NCBI GenBank assembly: GCA_049315325.1
Contig: JBMOKJ010000004.1
Coordinates: forward strand, 1 to 64,000
Source: CAXXIC01 sp049315325
GTDB lineage: Bacteria > Bacteroidota > Bacteroidia > Bacteroidales > UBA7332
Direction of reading: 5' to 3'
Length of the DNA: 64,000 nucleotides
The position numbers and the translations under genes are program-made. The notes under the pieces were generated by a model, which was not told the origin of the DNA, searched no databases, and saw only the letters and a program-made list of their open reading frames with translations. Positions 15,147 to 23,602 of this stretch are shown here, piece after piece. Every line of letters begins with the position of its first letter. The first letter of the stretch is position 1.

Positions 15147-18132
15147 ACGACTGATAGATAGCTTCTTGAATCAAAGTACGGGTATTCATTTCACTCAACT
15201 TTTTATTCCAACGATTCGGATAAACTCTATTTGAGAGAAAAATGTAGATTAACTCGTTATCAGGATCAATCCAAAAACAGGTTCCCGTAAAACCTGTATG
15301 ACCTACTGTAGAAAGTGGCGCAGCATCACTCGTTGGACCTTCACTTGGTTTTATTGGATTTGGCTTATCAAAACCTAAACCGCGACGGCTATCGGGACTT
15401 TTCGATTTCATAAACATTCTCACTGTTTCGTCCGAAATCAACTGTTCTCCTCCATATTCACCATCATTGAGTAACATCTGACAATATTTCGCAACGTCGT
15501 TTGCATTCGAAAACAGTCCAGCGTTCCCTTCAACACCACCACGAAGTGCAGCTAATTCATCGTCTACATTGCCAATCAACATCTGATTACGAAAGAATCG
15601 GTCATTTTCAGTTGGTGCAATCGTCAATTTATCTAACCGAGTTAATGGCAGAAAACCAGTTGAGTTTGCACCCAATTTTGAGTAGAGATTCATGTGGAGA
15701 AATGAATCAATTCGATTGTGCGTGATGTTTTCCACCATCATTCGCAGCAACATAAAGTTGAGATCGCTGTAGACGTATTTCTGCTTAGAACCTAGTTTTG
15801 TTTTGAGCAATCGCGACATCATCTCGGCGTAAAATTGTGGATTCAGGTAGAAATTTTCAGCTACTTTCACTTTATAAATTGGAGTTTCGGTTTCAGAAAC
15901 CAATTCATTCCGAAATCTTAGATTTTTCTGCGCAAATCCTTTCTCGTCGATTTGTAAAGCGTATTTTGTCGTTTTCGTGCTACTGACCAAATTGCCCTCA
16001 AAACTTGTAGAATCAAACAACATGAGGTGAAAAGGGATGAAAGCAGGTAATCCCGATTGATGATATAGTGCCTCTTTTACAGTGATGTGACCGATATCAG
16101 AACCCTGCAATTGAGGAATATAGGTCTCCATTTTTTTTTGCAAAAGAAATTTGTCTTTATCATAAAGCATCATTGCAGCAGGCAAAGTCGCTGTGGCTTT
16201 TGTCATCGATGCAAGATCGTAAATGTCGGTAGGGGAGACAGGATGCGTGTTGGCGTAATCGAAGTAGCCAAAACCTTTGTTGTAAACAACCGTTCCATTT
16301 TTTGCTACAAGCACCTGACAACCAGGGATTGCTTGCTCACGAATGGCTCTTGCCACTAAAGTATCTATCAACGATAATTTTCGGGAATCCATTCCCACAC
16401 TCTCTGGATAATCGTATGCTAACCGGCTTTTGGCGGTCGTTAATCCCGCACCAAATGCAAAAAGACTATCGACAGTAACGGGTAATCTTCCACTTGACTC
16501 AATACCTCCGAAAAGCAATTGAGCAGCTTTTTGTTGAACTGGAACTGTATTCTCATAAGCCATCAACACCCCTTTTGATTGGTGTATTAACTCTTTAAAA
16601 AGTTGCAATTTATAAGGTGAAATAAAGATTGTTGTAATGATTTGGTTCTCATGACTCAATTTCGATAGAATGACATTTGTTTTGGCGACTAATTCGCTTT
16701 TATCAGTTGAAATCGCGACTACAATCATTGAAAAATTGGTTAACGAATTTGCCAGTTGTGCAAGTTGCTCAGCGGTGGTCGATTCGGTCAACGAAAACGA
16801 ACTAACATTGGTATACAGTCGTAGGATTGACTGAAATGTTGAACTTTTTTCACCAATATCAAGTACAGCAATAGACTGTTTATCAAGGTGTTTGATAGGC
16901 ACAATTTCACGCGAATTCTTCACCAAAGTCAAAGAATGTTCCGCCAATTCTCGGTTCAAAACCTCACAATTCCTGGTATTGAGTTTGTTGGTCAAGCCAT
17001 TTAAATCAATTGGAGTGTAATGATTGAGCCCAGCTATGTATTTGTACGACAAAATCTTTTTGCATCGCGCCTCAATAGCCTGTTCAGTAATCAATCCATT
17101 AGCAACAGCTACTTTTATCGAATCAAACTCCGCTGGCGGATTTGCAGGATTGAGTAATATATCGTTTCCAGCAAGAATAGCCCGCACAGCTACACTAGAG
17201 CCCTTCTGTGCAATTGCCTTCATCACCAAAGCATCGGTAAAAACCAAGCCTTCGAAACCTAATTCACGCTTAAGTAAATCGCAAATCACACTACTCGAAA
17301 GCGAGGCAGGAATGGTGTCGCTGTCGAAAGCAGGGAGATAAAGATGCCCCACCATCATTCCAGAATAGCCCCGATTAATGTAGTTTTTGAACGGAAATAA
17401 TTCAAGAGAATCGATTCTGGCAAGAGACAAATTGAGTGTAGGAAGACCAAGATGGGAATCTACCGAAGTATCGCCGTGACCCGGAAAATGCTTGCCGACA
17501 GAAATCACACTTTCACTCTCTATCCCTTTTGCATAGGCTGTTGCAGCCGCCATTACGCGCTCCCGGTTTTCTCCGAACGAGCGAATATTTATTACTGGAT
17601 TGTTTGGATTGTTATTAATATCGAGCACAGGCGCAAAATTGATGTGGATACCCATCAACTTGCACTGACGAGCTACCTCTCGACCGTATTCGTAGATTTG
17701 ACGACTATTTTTGATGGCTCCAAGCGCAATACTCTTGGGAAATCGTGTTGTGCCATCAATTCGCATCGACAAACCCCATTCGCCATCAAGCGAAATAAAG
17801 AGTGGTATTCGAGCTTGTGCTTGTAGTTGATTCGTCAGTTTTGCTTGCGATTCGATGGTTGATTTAGCGAATAACAGCCCGCCAATTTTCTGATTTTGAA
17901 TGTATGAGGTAAGCTTTTCAATATTGGTTTTTGCGAATGAAACATCGGCAGTAATCATAAATAGCTGTCCGATACGTTCATCAGGATTCATAGAGTCGAA
18001 AACTGAGTCGACCCACTGATTCATAGCTTTTTTATCGTGACAACTCGATAATAAAGTCGGCTTAACAGCCAATAAAGTTTGAGTAAAAAGAAAACAAAAA
18101 ACTACGACAAACTGGATTTTTCTCACTTCCAT
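15127..18132 (-). CDS. GH3 glycosidase/beta-lactamase-family fusion protein
   Basis: A 1001-residue secreted protein (signal peptide in residues 1-22). Residues 35-370 form a glycoside hydrolase family 3 domain of NagZ type: KHFPGHGDT at 214-222 with His227 downstream, and nucleophile Asp300 in LVFTDALVMKAI. Residues 370-565 are the GH3 C-domain. Residues 580-1000 form a class C beta-lactamase/penicillin-binding domain with SMTK at 642-645, YSD at 788-790 and HTG near 960. The pair suggests trimming of peptidoglycan fragments in the periplasm: N-acetylglucosaminidase plus a serine peptidase or esterase. The order is known in Bacteroidetes. The start overlaps the upstream phosphatase gene by 10 bases. 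Confidence 0.88.
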   Translation of the reverse strand: MEVRKIQFVVVFCFLFTQTLLAVKPTLLSSCHDKKAMNQWVDSVFDSMNPDERIGQLFMITADVSFAKTNIEKLTSYIQNQKIGGLLFAKSTIESQAKLTNQLQAQARIPLFISLDGEWGLSMRIDGTTRFPKSIALGAIKNSRQIYEYGREVARQCKLMGIHINFAPVLDINNNPNNPVINIRSFGENRERVMAAATAYAKGIESESVISVGKHFPGHGDTSVDSHLGLPTLNLSLARIDSLELFPFKNYINRGYSGMMVGHLYLPAFDSDTIPASLSSSVICDLLKRELGFEGLVFTDALVMKAIAQKGSSVAVRAILAGNDILLNPANPPAEFDSIKVAVANGLITEQAIEARCKKILSYKYIAGLNHYTPIDLNGLTNKLNTRNCEVLNRELAEHSLTLVKNSREIVPIKHLDKQSIAVLDIGEKSSTFQSILRLYTNVSSFSLTESTTAEQLAQLANSLTNFSMIVVAISTDKSELVAKTNVILSKLSHENQIITTIFISPYKLQLFKELIHQSKGVLMAYENTVPVQQKAAQLLFGGIESSGRLPVTVDSLFAFGAGLTTAKSRLAYDYPESVGMDSRKLSLIDTLVARAIREQAIPGCQVLVAKNGTVVYNKGFGYFDYANTHPVSPTDIYDLASMTKATATLPAAMMLYDKDKFLLQKKMETYIPQLQGSDIGHITVKEALYHQSGLPAFIPFHLMLFDSTSFEGNLVSSTKTTKYALQIDEKGFAQKNLRFRNELVSETETPIYKVKVAENFYLNPQFYAEMMSRLLKTKLGSKQKYVYSDLNFMLLRMMVENITHNRIDSFLHMNLYSKLGANSTGFLPLTRLDKLTIAPTENDRFFRNQMLIGNVDDELAALRGGVEGNAGLFSNANDVAKYCQMLLNDGEYGGEQLISDETVRMFMKSKSPDSRRGLGFDKPNPIKPSEGPTSDAAPLSTVGHTGFTGTCFWIDPDNELIYIFLSNRVYPNRWNKKLSEMNTRTLIQEAIYQSFTQNKK

Positions 18133-18959
18133 TCCAACTCAATTTTATCAACAAAAAGCCCCATTCGCCCTGTTTGATTAATCACAACGGGTTTTCCATC
18201 CAAATTAGAAACCTGCATTGCATCCTCCAAAAATGTATGACTATGGCCTCCCAAAATCACATCAATATTCCGCGATTTTGCTGCCAATTCTCTATCTCCG
18301 ATTTTGTTCTCCCACGCTTCGTAATTGTATCCCAAATGTGAAAGGACAATCACAACATCACATTTTTTCTCTGTTTTCAGAAGTTCGGCGTATCGATTGG
18401 CTTTTTCTATTGGGTTCGAATAGACCATTCCAGCATATTTTTTCTCTGGGATTAACCCTTTAGGATTTACACAAATTCCCAATACACCGATTTTCAAACC
18501 ATTGCGACGAATAATCGTGTAGGGCTTCACATATTTCTTCAAAAGCGTATTTGATACATCGTAATTCGCTGCTAAAATCGGATATTTTGCTCGCTTCAAC
18601 ACATTCGTCAAGGACGCAATTCCATTGTCAAACTCATGATTTCCGAGCGTTCCTGCATCGTATTTCAGGCGATTCATCATTTCAATTTCTACCACCCCTT
18701 TGAATGCGTTGAAATAAGGAGTGCCTTGACAGAAATCACCATCGTCGAACAGCAGAAGTGATGGATTCTCTTGCCGAAGTTGCTTTAGTAAAGCCTCTCG
18801 CCGAGCAATTCCTCCTTGATCTGCATATTTCGATGCTTTCTTCGAGGTCGGTTCTATCTGGCTATGGGTATCGTTTGTGTGAGCAATTACCAATCTCTTT
18901 TGTGAGGAAAGATTGACTGAAACAAGCACAATCAGTGCGATGTAAATTATTCTTTTCAT
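18123..18959 (-). CDS. 5'-nucleotidase-type metallophosphatase domain protein
   Basis: A 278-residue secreted protein that equals the N-terminal catalytic domain of UshA-like 5'-nucleotidases. It has a signal peptide (MKRIIYIALIVLVSVNLSS) and dinuclear metal motifs: AHTNDTHSQ, FDDGDFCQGTP, LGNHEFDNG, LSHLG and GGHSHTF. It lacks the C-terminal substrate-binding domain, which is encoded by the gene just upstream (nine bases away). The two products probably act together on nucleotides or similar phosphoesters in the periplasm. Confidence 0.88.
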   Translation of the reverse strand: MKRIIYIALIVLVSVNLSSQKRLVIAHTNDTHSQIEPTSKKASKYADQGGIARREALLKQLRQENPSLLLFDDGDFCQGTPYFNAFKGVVEIEMMNRLKYDAGTLGNHEFDNGIASLTNVLKRAKYPILAANYDVSNTLLKKYVKPYTIIRRNGLKIGVLGICVNPKGLIPEKKYAGMVYSNPIEKANRYAELLKTEKKCDVVIVLSHLGYNYEAWENKIGDRELAAKSRNIDVILGGHSHTFLEDAMQVSNLDGKPVVINQTGRMGLFVDKIELEWK

Positions 18960-18968
18960 CTTTCGTTC

Positions 18969-19742
18969 TTATTTTTGTATAGAAATCCGACCATCCATTT
19001 TTGCCTCAATAGCTTTTCCAACTTTAGTACTATTTTTTATGAAATCCATCATCACATCGCGAAGAAGCAAACCAGTATATTTTCGGGTGGTTGCTTGTTT
19101 TAGTGCTATTGCTCCATCATTTCCATCCGCTAAATAATCGATAGTAGCAACCGTGTAAATGCGTTCATCATTCAATTCAGATGCGCCAATAAACAGTTCT
19201 GCGATAGCTCCATTCTTGATTTTCAAGGTAACTCCGCTCACACCTGCTCCACCTATTTTAGCGATGTAGCCAAACAAATCTCTCAAATCTTTTCCTTTAA
19301 TATAAAGAACGACTAGCTGATTATCAAATGGATAGACTTCAAAAATATTACCAACAGTAACATTCCCGCTTCGGATAGTATTGCGCAAGCCGCCATCGTT
19401 CATCAATCCTAAATCGACTCGTGTGGGAGTGAATTTCGAACCCGCTTCTCGCAAAACATCAGCTGTCAGATTGAGCAATGGAGATTCGGGAATGCCACCC
19501 GCCAACTCCATCGGAGCTACACCGATTACTTCGTTCATCTGTTTGGCCATCTGACTTTTGTATCGTTCAATCAGCGCAACAGTCTTCGGATTAGCCAAAC
19601 TATCGTATTTCGAAGTCAATGCAAAGCGCGTCCGCTTCACCGATTGCAATTCAAGCGGGTTTTGTGCAAAAAGTGAAAACTCACACAACAGACAAACTAG
19701 AATAGTTGCTTTAATTATCTTCATTTCTTTCATTATTTTCAT
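18969..19742 (-). CDS. 5'-nucleotidase C-terminal domain protein
   Basis: A 257-residue protein matching only the C-terminal substrate-binding domain of UshA-type nucleotidases: a secretion signal, then LLNLTADVLREAG, LMNDGGLRNTIRSGNVTVGNIFEVYPFDNQLVVLYIKGKDL and the C-terminal YTVATIDYLADGNDG. The start region has three possible ATG codons (19742, 19733, 19724); the signal peptide is intact with any of them. It is transcribed before the catalytic-domain gene, so the domain order is reversed relative to UshA. Confidence 0.87.
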   Translation of the reverse strand: MKIMKEMKIIKATILVCLLCEFSLFAQNPLELQSVKRTRFALTSKYDSLANPKTVALIERYKSQMAKQMNEVIGVAPMELAGGIPESPLLNLTADVLREAGSKFTPTRVDLGLMNDGGLRNTIRSGNVTVGNIFEVYPFDNQLVVLYIKGKDLRDLFGYIAKIGGAGVSGVTLKIKNGAIAELFIGASELNDERIYTVATIDYLADGNDGAIALKQATTRKYTGLLLRDVMMDFIKNSTKVGKAIEAKMDGRISIQK

Positions 19743-19746
19743 TCTT

Positions 19747-20235
19747 TTAGCCTAACTCTATCACTTCCAAATCTTTGAAATCGCCCTGATCGATGGTAAA
19801 TCGAATAATTGTGCGCTGCTGATGGAAACCTTGCTTGCCAGCTGCTCCGGGATTGATATAGAGCATGTTGAAAGTCTTGTCGAATTTCACTCTCAGTATG
19901 TGCGAATGTCCACACACAAACAGTTTCGGTGCATTACCATACAGCTTTTGAGGAATGCTGGGTGCATATTTACCGGGGTAACCGCCAATGTGCGTCATCC
20001 AAACGTCAGCACCTTCAACCGTGAAACGAAGATTCTCGGGAAACATTCGTCGCAACTCATGTCCGTCGATATTGCCAACAACCGCTCTGAGTGGCTTTAT
20101 TTCTGCCAATCGGTCTGCCAATTCCACAGAGCCAATATCGCCCGCATGCCATATTTCATCGCAATCGCTGAAGTACTGAACGTATTTTTCGTCCCACCAA
20201 GCGTGTGTATCTGAGAGTAATCCGATGCGAACCAT
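19747..20235 (-). CDS. YfcE/MJ0936-family metallophosphodiesterase
   Basis: A 162-residue calcineurin-like phosphoesterase. Metal-binding motifs are GLLSDTHAW, IWHAGDIGS, VVGNIDGHE, WMTHIGGYPG and CGHSHILRV. It is cytoplasmic with no signal peptide. Family members hydrolyse phosphodiesters in vitro; the true substrate is not known. It overlaps the kdsA stop by one base (TAATG) and is followed by the split nucleotidase genes. Confidence 0.9.
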   Translation of the reverse strand: MVRIGLLSDTHAWWDEKYVQYFSDCDEIWHAGDIGSVELADRLAEIKPLRAVVGNIDGHELRRMFPENLRFTVEGADVWMTHIGGYPGKYAPSIPQKLYGNAPKLFVCGHSHILRVKFDKTFNMLYINPGAAGKQGFHQQRTIIRFTIDQGDFKDLEVIELG

Positions 20236-21050
20236 TAAAACGCGTTAATCGTCTGACGAATGGCGGTCAATCTTGTCATTAGACCTTCTAGCAAATCGAG
20301 CTGAAGCATGTTTGCACCGTCTGATTTAGCCGTTTTGGGATCGTGATGCGTTTCGATAAACAGACCATCGACGCCTACAACTACTCCGGCACGAGCAACG
20401 GTCTCAATCAGCTGAGGCATTCCACCGGTCACGCCACTGGTTTGATTTGGTTGTTGCAGCGAATGCGTGACATCCAACACCACTGGAAAACCAAATTTCT
20501 GCATTGACGGAATGCCGCGATAATCGACAATCAAATCGTAGTAACCAAACATCGTTCCGCGGTCGGTAATCATGGCATTGGGATTGCCGGCATCTACTAT
20601 TTTTTGAGCAGCAAACTGCATGGCTTCAGGTGAAAGGAATTGTCCTTTCTTGATGTTTATCACCTTTCTCGTTTCTGCAGCAGCGATTAAAATATCGGTT
20701 TGACGACAAAGAAAAGCAGGAATTTGCAGAATATCAGCATATTCTGCTGCCATCGCAGCCTCTTCAGCCGAGTGAATATCGGTAACAGTCGGGATGCCGA
20801 ACGTTTTGCCTACTTTTTGCAGGATTTTCAACGCTTTTTCGTCGCCAATGCCGGTGAAAGAATCGTTGCGAGAGCGATTTGCTTTACGATACGAACCTTT
20901 GAACACGTAAGGAATCTTGAGTTTGTCGGTCACAGCCACTGCTTTCTCGGCAATGTTAAGTGCCATTTCTTCGCTCTCGATCACGCAAGGCCCTGCTAAC
21001 AAAAAGAAATTACCGGAATCGGTATGTCGTAAGTTTAAGTTTGGATACAT
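20235..21050 (-). CDS. kdsA: 3-deoxy-8-phosphooctulonate synthase
   Basis: A 271-residue KDO8P synthase that condenses PEP with arabinose-5-phosphate, the first step to Kdo for lipopolysaccharide. Family motifs are LAGPCVIESEEMAL, FKGSYRKANRSRNDSFTGIGDEKAL, DIHSAEEAA, TDRGTMFGYYDLIVDYRG and DVTHSLQQPNQTSGVTGG. The Asn in KANRS is the usual sign of the metal-independent class, though metal use cannot be judged safely. It lies between miaA and the phosphodiesterase. Confidence 0.95.
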   Translation of the reverse strand: MYPNLNLRHTDSGNFFLLAGPCVIESEEMALNIAEKAVAVTDKLKIPYVFKGSYRKANRSRNDSFTGIGDEKALKILQKVGKTFGIPTVTDIHSAEEAAMAAEYADILQIPAFLCRQTDILIAAAETRKVINIKKGQFLSPEAMQFAAQKIVDAGNPNAMITDRGTMFGYYDLIVDYRGIPSMQKFGFPVVLDVTHSLQQPNQTSGVTGGMPQLIETVARAGVVVGVDGLFIETHHDPKTAKSDGANMLQLDLLEGLMTRLTAIRQTINAF

Positions 21051-21055
21051 ATAAT

Positions 21056-21088
21056 TAAGTCGTAAGTTATAAGCCGTAAGCCGTAAGT
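21056..21088 (-). repeat. ACTTAC-word intergenic repeat
   Basis: On the minus strand the miaA-kdsA gap is built of repeated words of the kind GACTTACGGCTTAC and ACTTACGACTTA. The same words form 47221-47313. This is a degenerate dispersed repeat, not a gene. Confidence 0.5.
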
Positions 21089-21095
21089 CAAATTT

Positions 21096-21127
21096 TCAAA
21101 TTGGCACATTAATCAATTGGCATATTG
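21096..21127 (-). repeat. TTGGCACATT-word repeat at miaA 3' end
   Basis: Plus-strand words AATTGGCACATTAATC and AATTGGCATATTGAA lie in tandem over the miaA stop codon. Close copies occur at 46311-46343 and as a hairpin at 37982-38029. Confidence 0.6.
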
Positions 21128-22007
21128 AATTCACCTTCTCTTCCATCGGCAGCATGGCATCGAGCCAATGGATAGTAAAACCGCGGCGTTCCATGCCTCT
21201 GAACCAGGTCATCTGCCGTTTCGCAAACTGATGAATCGCCATTTCGAGCTGCGCAAACATTTCGTCGAATGTCAATTGTCCAATAATGTAGAGTGTCAGG
21301 TATTTGTACTCTAATCCATAATAAATCAAATCGTCGGGCGAAACGCCAAATTCGATGATGGAACGAACTTCTTCCACCATCCCTTCATCCAAACGGCTTT
21401 TTAGCCGTTTCGTGATTTTTTCTCGACGCAAATCGCGGTCAATATCCACCCCAATGATAAGGCTATTGATGGGTGAAAACTCAGTCACATCGGGTGTTTT
21501 CGTTCGATAATATTCCTCAATTTCAATCGCTCTAATGGCGCGCTTCACAGAATCTACATCGGTTTTGTTGTGCAACTCTTTGTAGGTCGATAGCTTCGCG
21601 GTCAGCTCATCGAGTGTAAAACCACTCAACTGCTCTCTAAGTTCACGATTCTCGGGTACGGCGAGCAGTTTATAGCCTTTCAGCACCGATTCGATGTACA
21701 TTCCCGTACCACCGCAGAGAATCGGCAACTTGCCTTTTGCTTTGATTTCGGCAAACACTTTCGCAAAATCGTGCTGAAACTCAAAGACGTTGTATTTTTC
21801 GCCCGCATCGCAAATATCAATCAGATGATAAAGCACCGAGCCGTATTCCGATAAATCTTTGCCCGTTCCAATGTCCATTCGGCGATACACCTGCCGCGAA
21901 TCTCCGCTGATAATCTCTGTTTTCAGTGCTTCAGCCAACGCCACCGCAAGCGATGTTTTGCCGGAAGCCGTGGGGCCGACTATGGTGATTAATTCGTATG
22001 GATTCAT
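21096..22007 (-). CDS. miaA: tRNA dimethylallyltransferase
   Basis: A 303-residue MiaA that adds dimethylallyl to A37 of tRNAs reading UNN codons. P-loop GPTASGKTSLAVALA, SGDSRQVYRRMDIGTGKD, DICDAGEKYNVFEFQ, LCGGTGMYIESVLKG and KRQMTWFRG are all present. The last residues (CQLINVPI and stop) are encoded by a dispersed repeat containing two TGCCAATT words, so the C-terminus differs from what the ancestral gene probably had. Confidence 0.94.
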   Translation of the reverse strand: MNPYELITIVGPTASGKTSLAVALAEALKTEIISGDSRQVYRRMDIGTGKDLSEYGSVLYHLIDICDAGEKYNVFEFQHDFAKVFAEIKAKGKLPILCGGTGMYIESVLKGYKLLAVPENRELREQLSGFTLDELTAKLSTYKELHNKTDVDSVKRAIRAIEIEEYYRTKTPDVTEFSPINSLIIGVDIDRDLRREKITKRLKSRLDEGMVEEVRSIIEFGVSPDDLIYYGLEYKYLTLYIIGQLTFDEMFAQLEMAIHQFAKRQMTWFRGMERRGFTIHWLDAMLPMEEKVNSICQLINVPI

Positions 22008-22385
22008 TCAATTGCAATGGTTGAGTACAAAAATACGAATTACCGCTCGATTTATACTTCTGACAAACCATCTTTTGTAGATTTTGTTTCATAGCATGTT
22101 TTTTCAGTGCCTTAATTCTACAAAATAAAACATTTGTCAATTCAATTGTTCTGAAAAAATTGTCTTTTAGAAGTGAAGTGTTTAATATGGCTTTGATGCT
22201 CAAAATGTTTTTCTAATTAGCTGATATAATGTAGTTTACGTATATTGTTTGCGTGAAGCTTGAAATTATATTTTTTCTTCTTAAACTTATTTGGGAAAAA
22301 TATCTATTCAAAAAAATAGAAACAGTCAACTTGTTTCGATTCGAATCATTAACTTTGCATCAACAAAACAAAAACCACAAATAGA
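22008..22385. other. Intergenic region between miaA and pyrE
   Basis: These 378 bases are AT-rich, between two divergent genes. I see no RNA gene or conserved ORF. The only signal is the pyrE -7 box near the right end. Confidence 0.5.
22350..22357 (+). promoter_or_regulatory. -7 box of pyrE
   Basis: TAACTTTG matches TAnnTTTG and lies 28 bases before the pyrE start. A TTG is seen 16 bases further upstream, a shorter spacing than usual. Confidence 0.4.
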
Positions 22386-23024
22386 ATGAAAAAAGTAGAA
22401 AATCTTGTTGCAGAGAAACTATTGAAAATTAAAGCCGTAAAGCTCCAACCGTCAAATCCATTCACTTGGGCTTCGGGATGGAAATCGCCTATATATTGTG
22501 ACAATCGCAAAACTCTCTCATATCCGTCGCTACGTAACCTTATTAAACTTGAGATTTCGAGATTGATACTCGAAAACTTTCAAAATGTGGATGCTATTGC
22601 TGGTGTTGCTACAGGTGCAATTGCGCAAGGTGCAATGGTGGCTGAAGAGTTGGGTCTGCCTTTTGTTTATGTCCGTTCAGCGCCTAAAGATCACGGTTTA
22701 GAAAATTTGATAGAAGGCGATTTGAAACCTGGTCAGAAAGTAGTAGTTATCGAAGACCTCATATCAACCGGCGGAAGTAGCTTGAAAGCGGTAGAAGCAA
22801 TCAGAAAAGATGGTTGCGAAGTTCTTGGTATGGTTGCCATTTTCACGTATGGATTTAAGGTGGCAGCAGATAAGTTTAAACAGGCAAAAGTGCCACTCTT
22901 AACACTTTGTGACTACAATTCGGTGCTCGAAGCTGCGGTAAAATCAGATTATATTCATGAGGAAGAGCTGGAAACGCTCAAAGAATGGCGCAAAGACCCT
23001 GCAAAATGGCAGCCTGCGAAATAA
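22386..23024 (+). CDS. pyrE: Orotate phosphoribosyltransferase
   Basis: A 212-residue enzyme making OMP from orotate and PRPP in pyrimidine synthesis. The PRPP-binding motif VVVIEDLISTGGSSLKAVEAIR is complete, and IAGVATGAIAQGAMVAEELGLPFVYVRSAPKDHG carries the pyrophosphate and catalytic Lys region. The start WASGWKSPIYCDNRKTLSYP is typical. It is followed by an SRPBCC gene 83 bases later. Confidence 0.95.
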   Translation: MKKVENLVAEKLLKIKAVKLQPSNPFTWASGWKSPIYCDNRKTLSYPSLRNLIKLEISRLILENFQNVDAIAGVATGAIAQGAMVAEELGLPFVYVRSAPKDHGLENLIEGDLKPGQKVVVIEDLISTGGSSLKAVEAIRKDGCEVLGMVAIFTYGFKVAADKFKQAKVPLLTLCDYNSVLEAAVKSDYIHEEELETLKEWRKDPAKWQPAK

Positions 23025-23107
23025 TCGTAATCTGTTCGTATTAATGATATCAGAATGCTGTTCTCATGAAGTTCAGTATTTTGAATATATCCAAAAAATA
23101 AGCCGAA

Positions 23108-23518
23108 ATGTCAAAGTTTGAAAGCGAAATAAAGACAATCAACCACAACATCAACACGGTTTACGAGAAACTGTCGGATTTGTCTAACCTTGAGAAAGTG
23201 AAAGACAAAATCCCACAAGACAAACTCAAAAACATAGAGTTTGATGCCGATTCGTTCCGTTTTACAGTCGATCCTGTGGGGAAAGTTGGACTTCGAATCA
23301 TCGAAAAAGAGGCTCCGAAGACGATTAAATTTAAATCGGAATTGGCACCAATCGACTTTTTTGTTTGGATTCAACTCAAAGAGACGGAGCCAAACGCAAC
23401 AAAAGTAAAACTTACACTTGAGGCAGATTTAAATCCATTTATCAAAGGAATGGTTTCAAAACCGCTTCAAGAAGCGATTGATAAATTGGCAGACCTTATT
23501 GCTGGGTTTCCATATTAA
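23108..23518 (+). CDS. SRPBCC-fold protein
   Basis: A 136-residue START/polyketide-cyclase-like (SRPBCC) protein. It begins with the helix-grip pattern FESEIKTINHNINTVYEKLSDLSNLEKV and ends with the long helix MVSKPLQEAIDKLADLIAGF that closes the hydrophobic pocket. No catalytic residues can be named. It is a cytoplasmic protein common next to pyrE in Bacteroidales, possibly binding a small hydrophobic ligand; that function is not established. Confidence 0.8.
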   Translation: MSKFESEIKTINHNINTVYEKLSDLSNLEKVKDKIPQDKLKNIEFDADSFRFTVDPVGKVGLRIIEKEAPKTIKFKSELAPIDFFVWIQLKETEPNATKVKLTLEADLNPFIKGMVSKPLQEAIDKLADLIAGFPY

Positions 23519-23602
23519 TATTCAGACAAAAAACATTCGACGCATTAATCTTTGCGCTTCTCAGCGTATTCTTTGCGTCCTCTACGGTAAAAGTTAAACA
23601 AA

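Noticed and set aside
23540..23590. TCTTTGCG words upstream of argH as a promoter
   Set aside because: TATTCTTTG has one extra base compared with TAnnTTTG and the words look like a dispersed low-complexity repeat, so no promoter was called.
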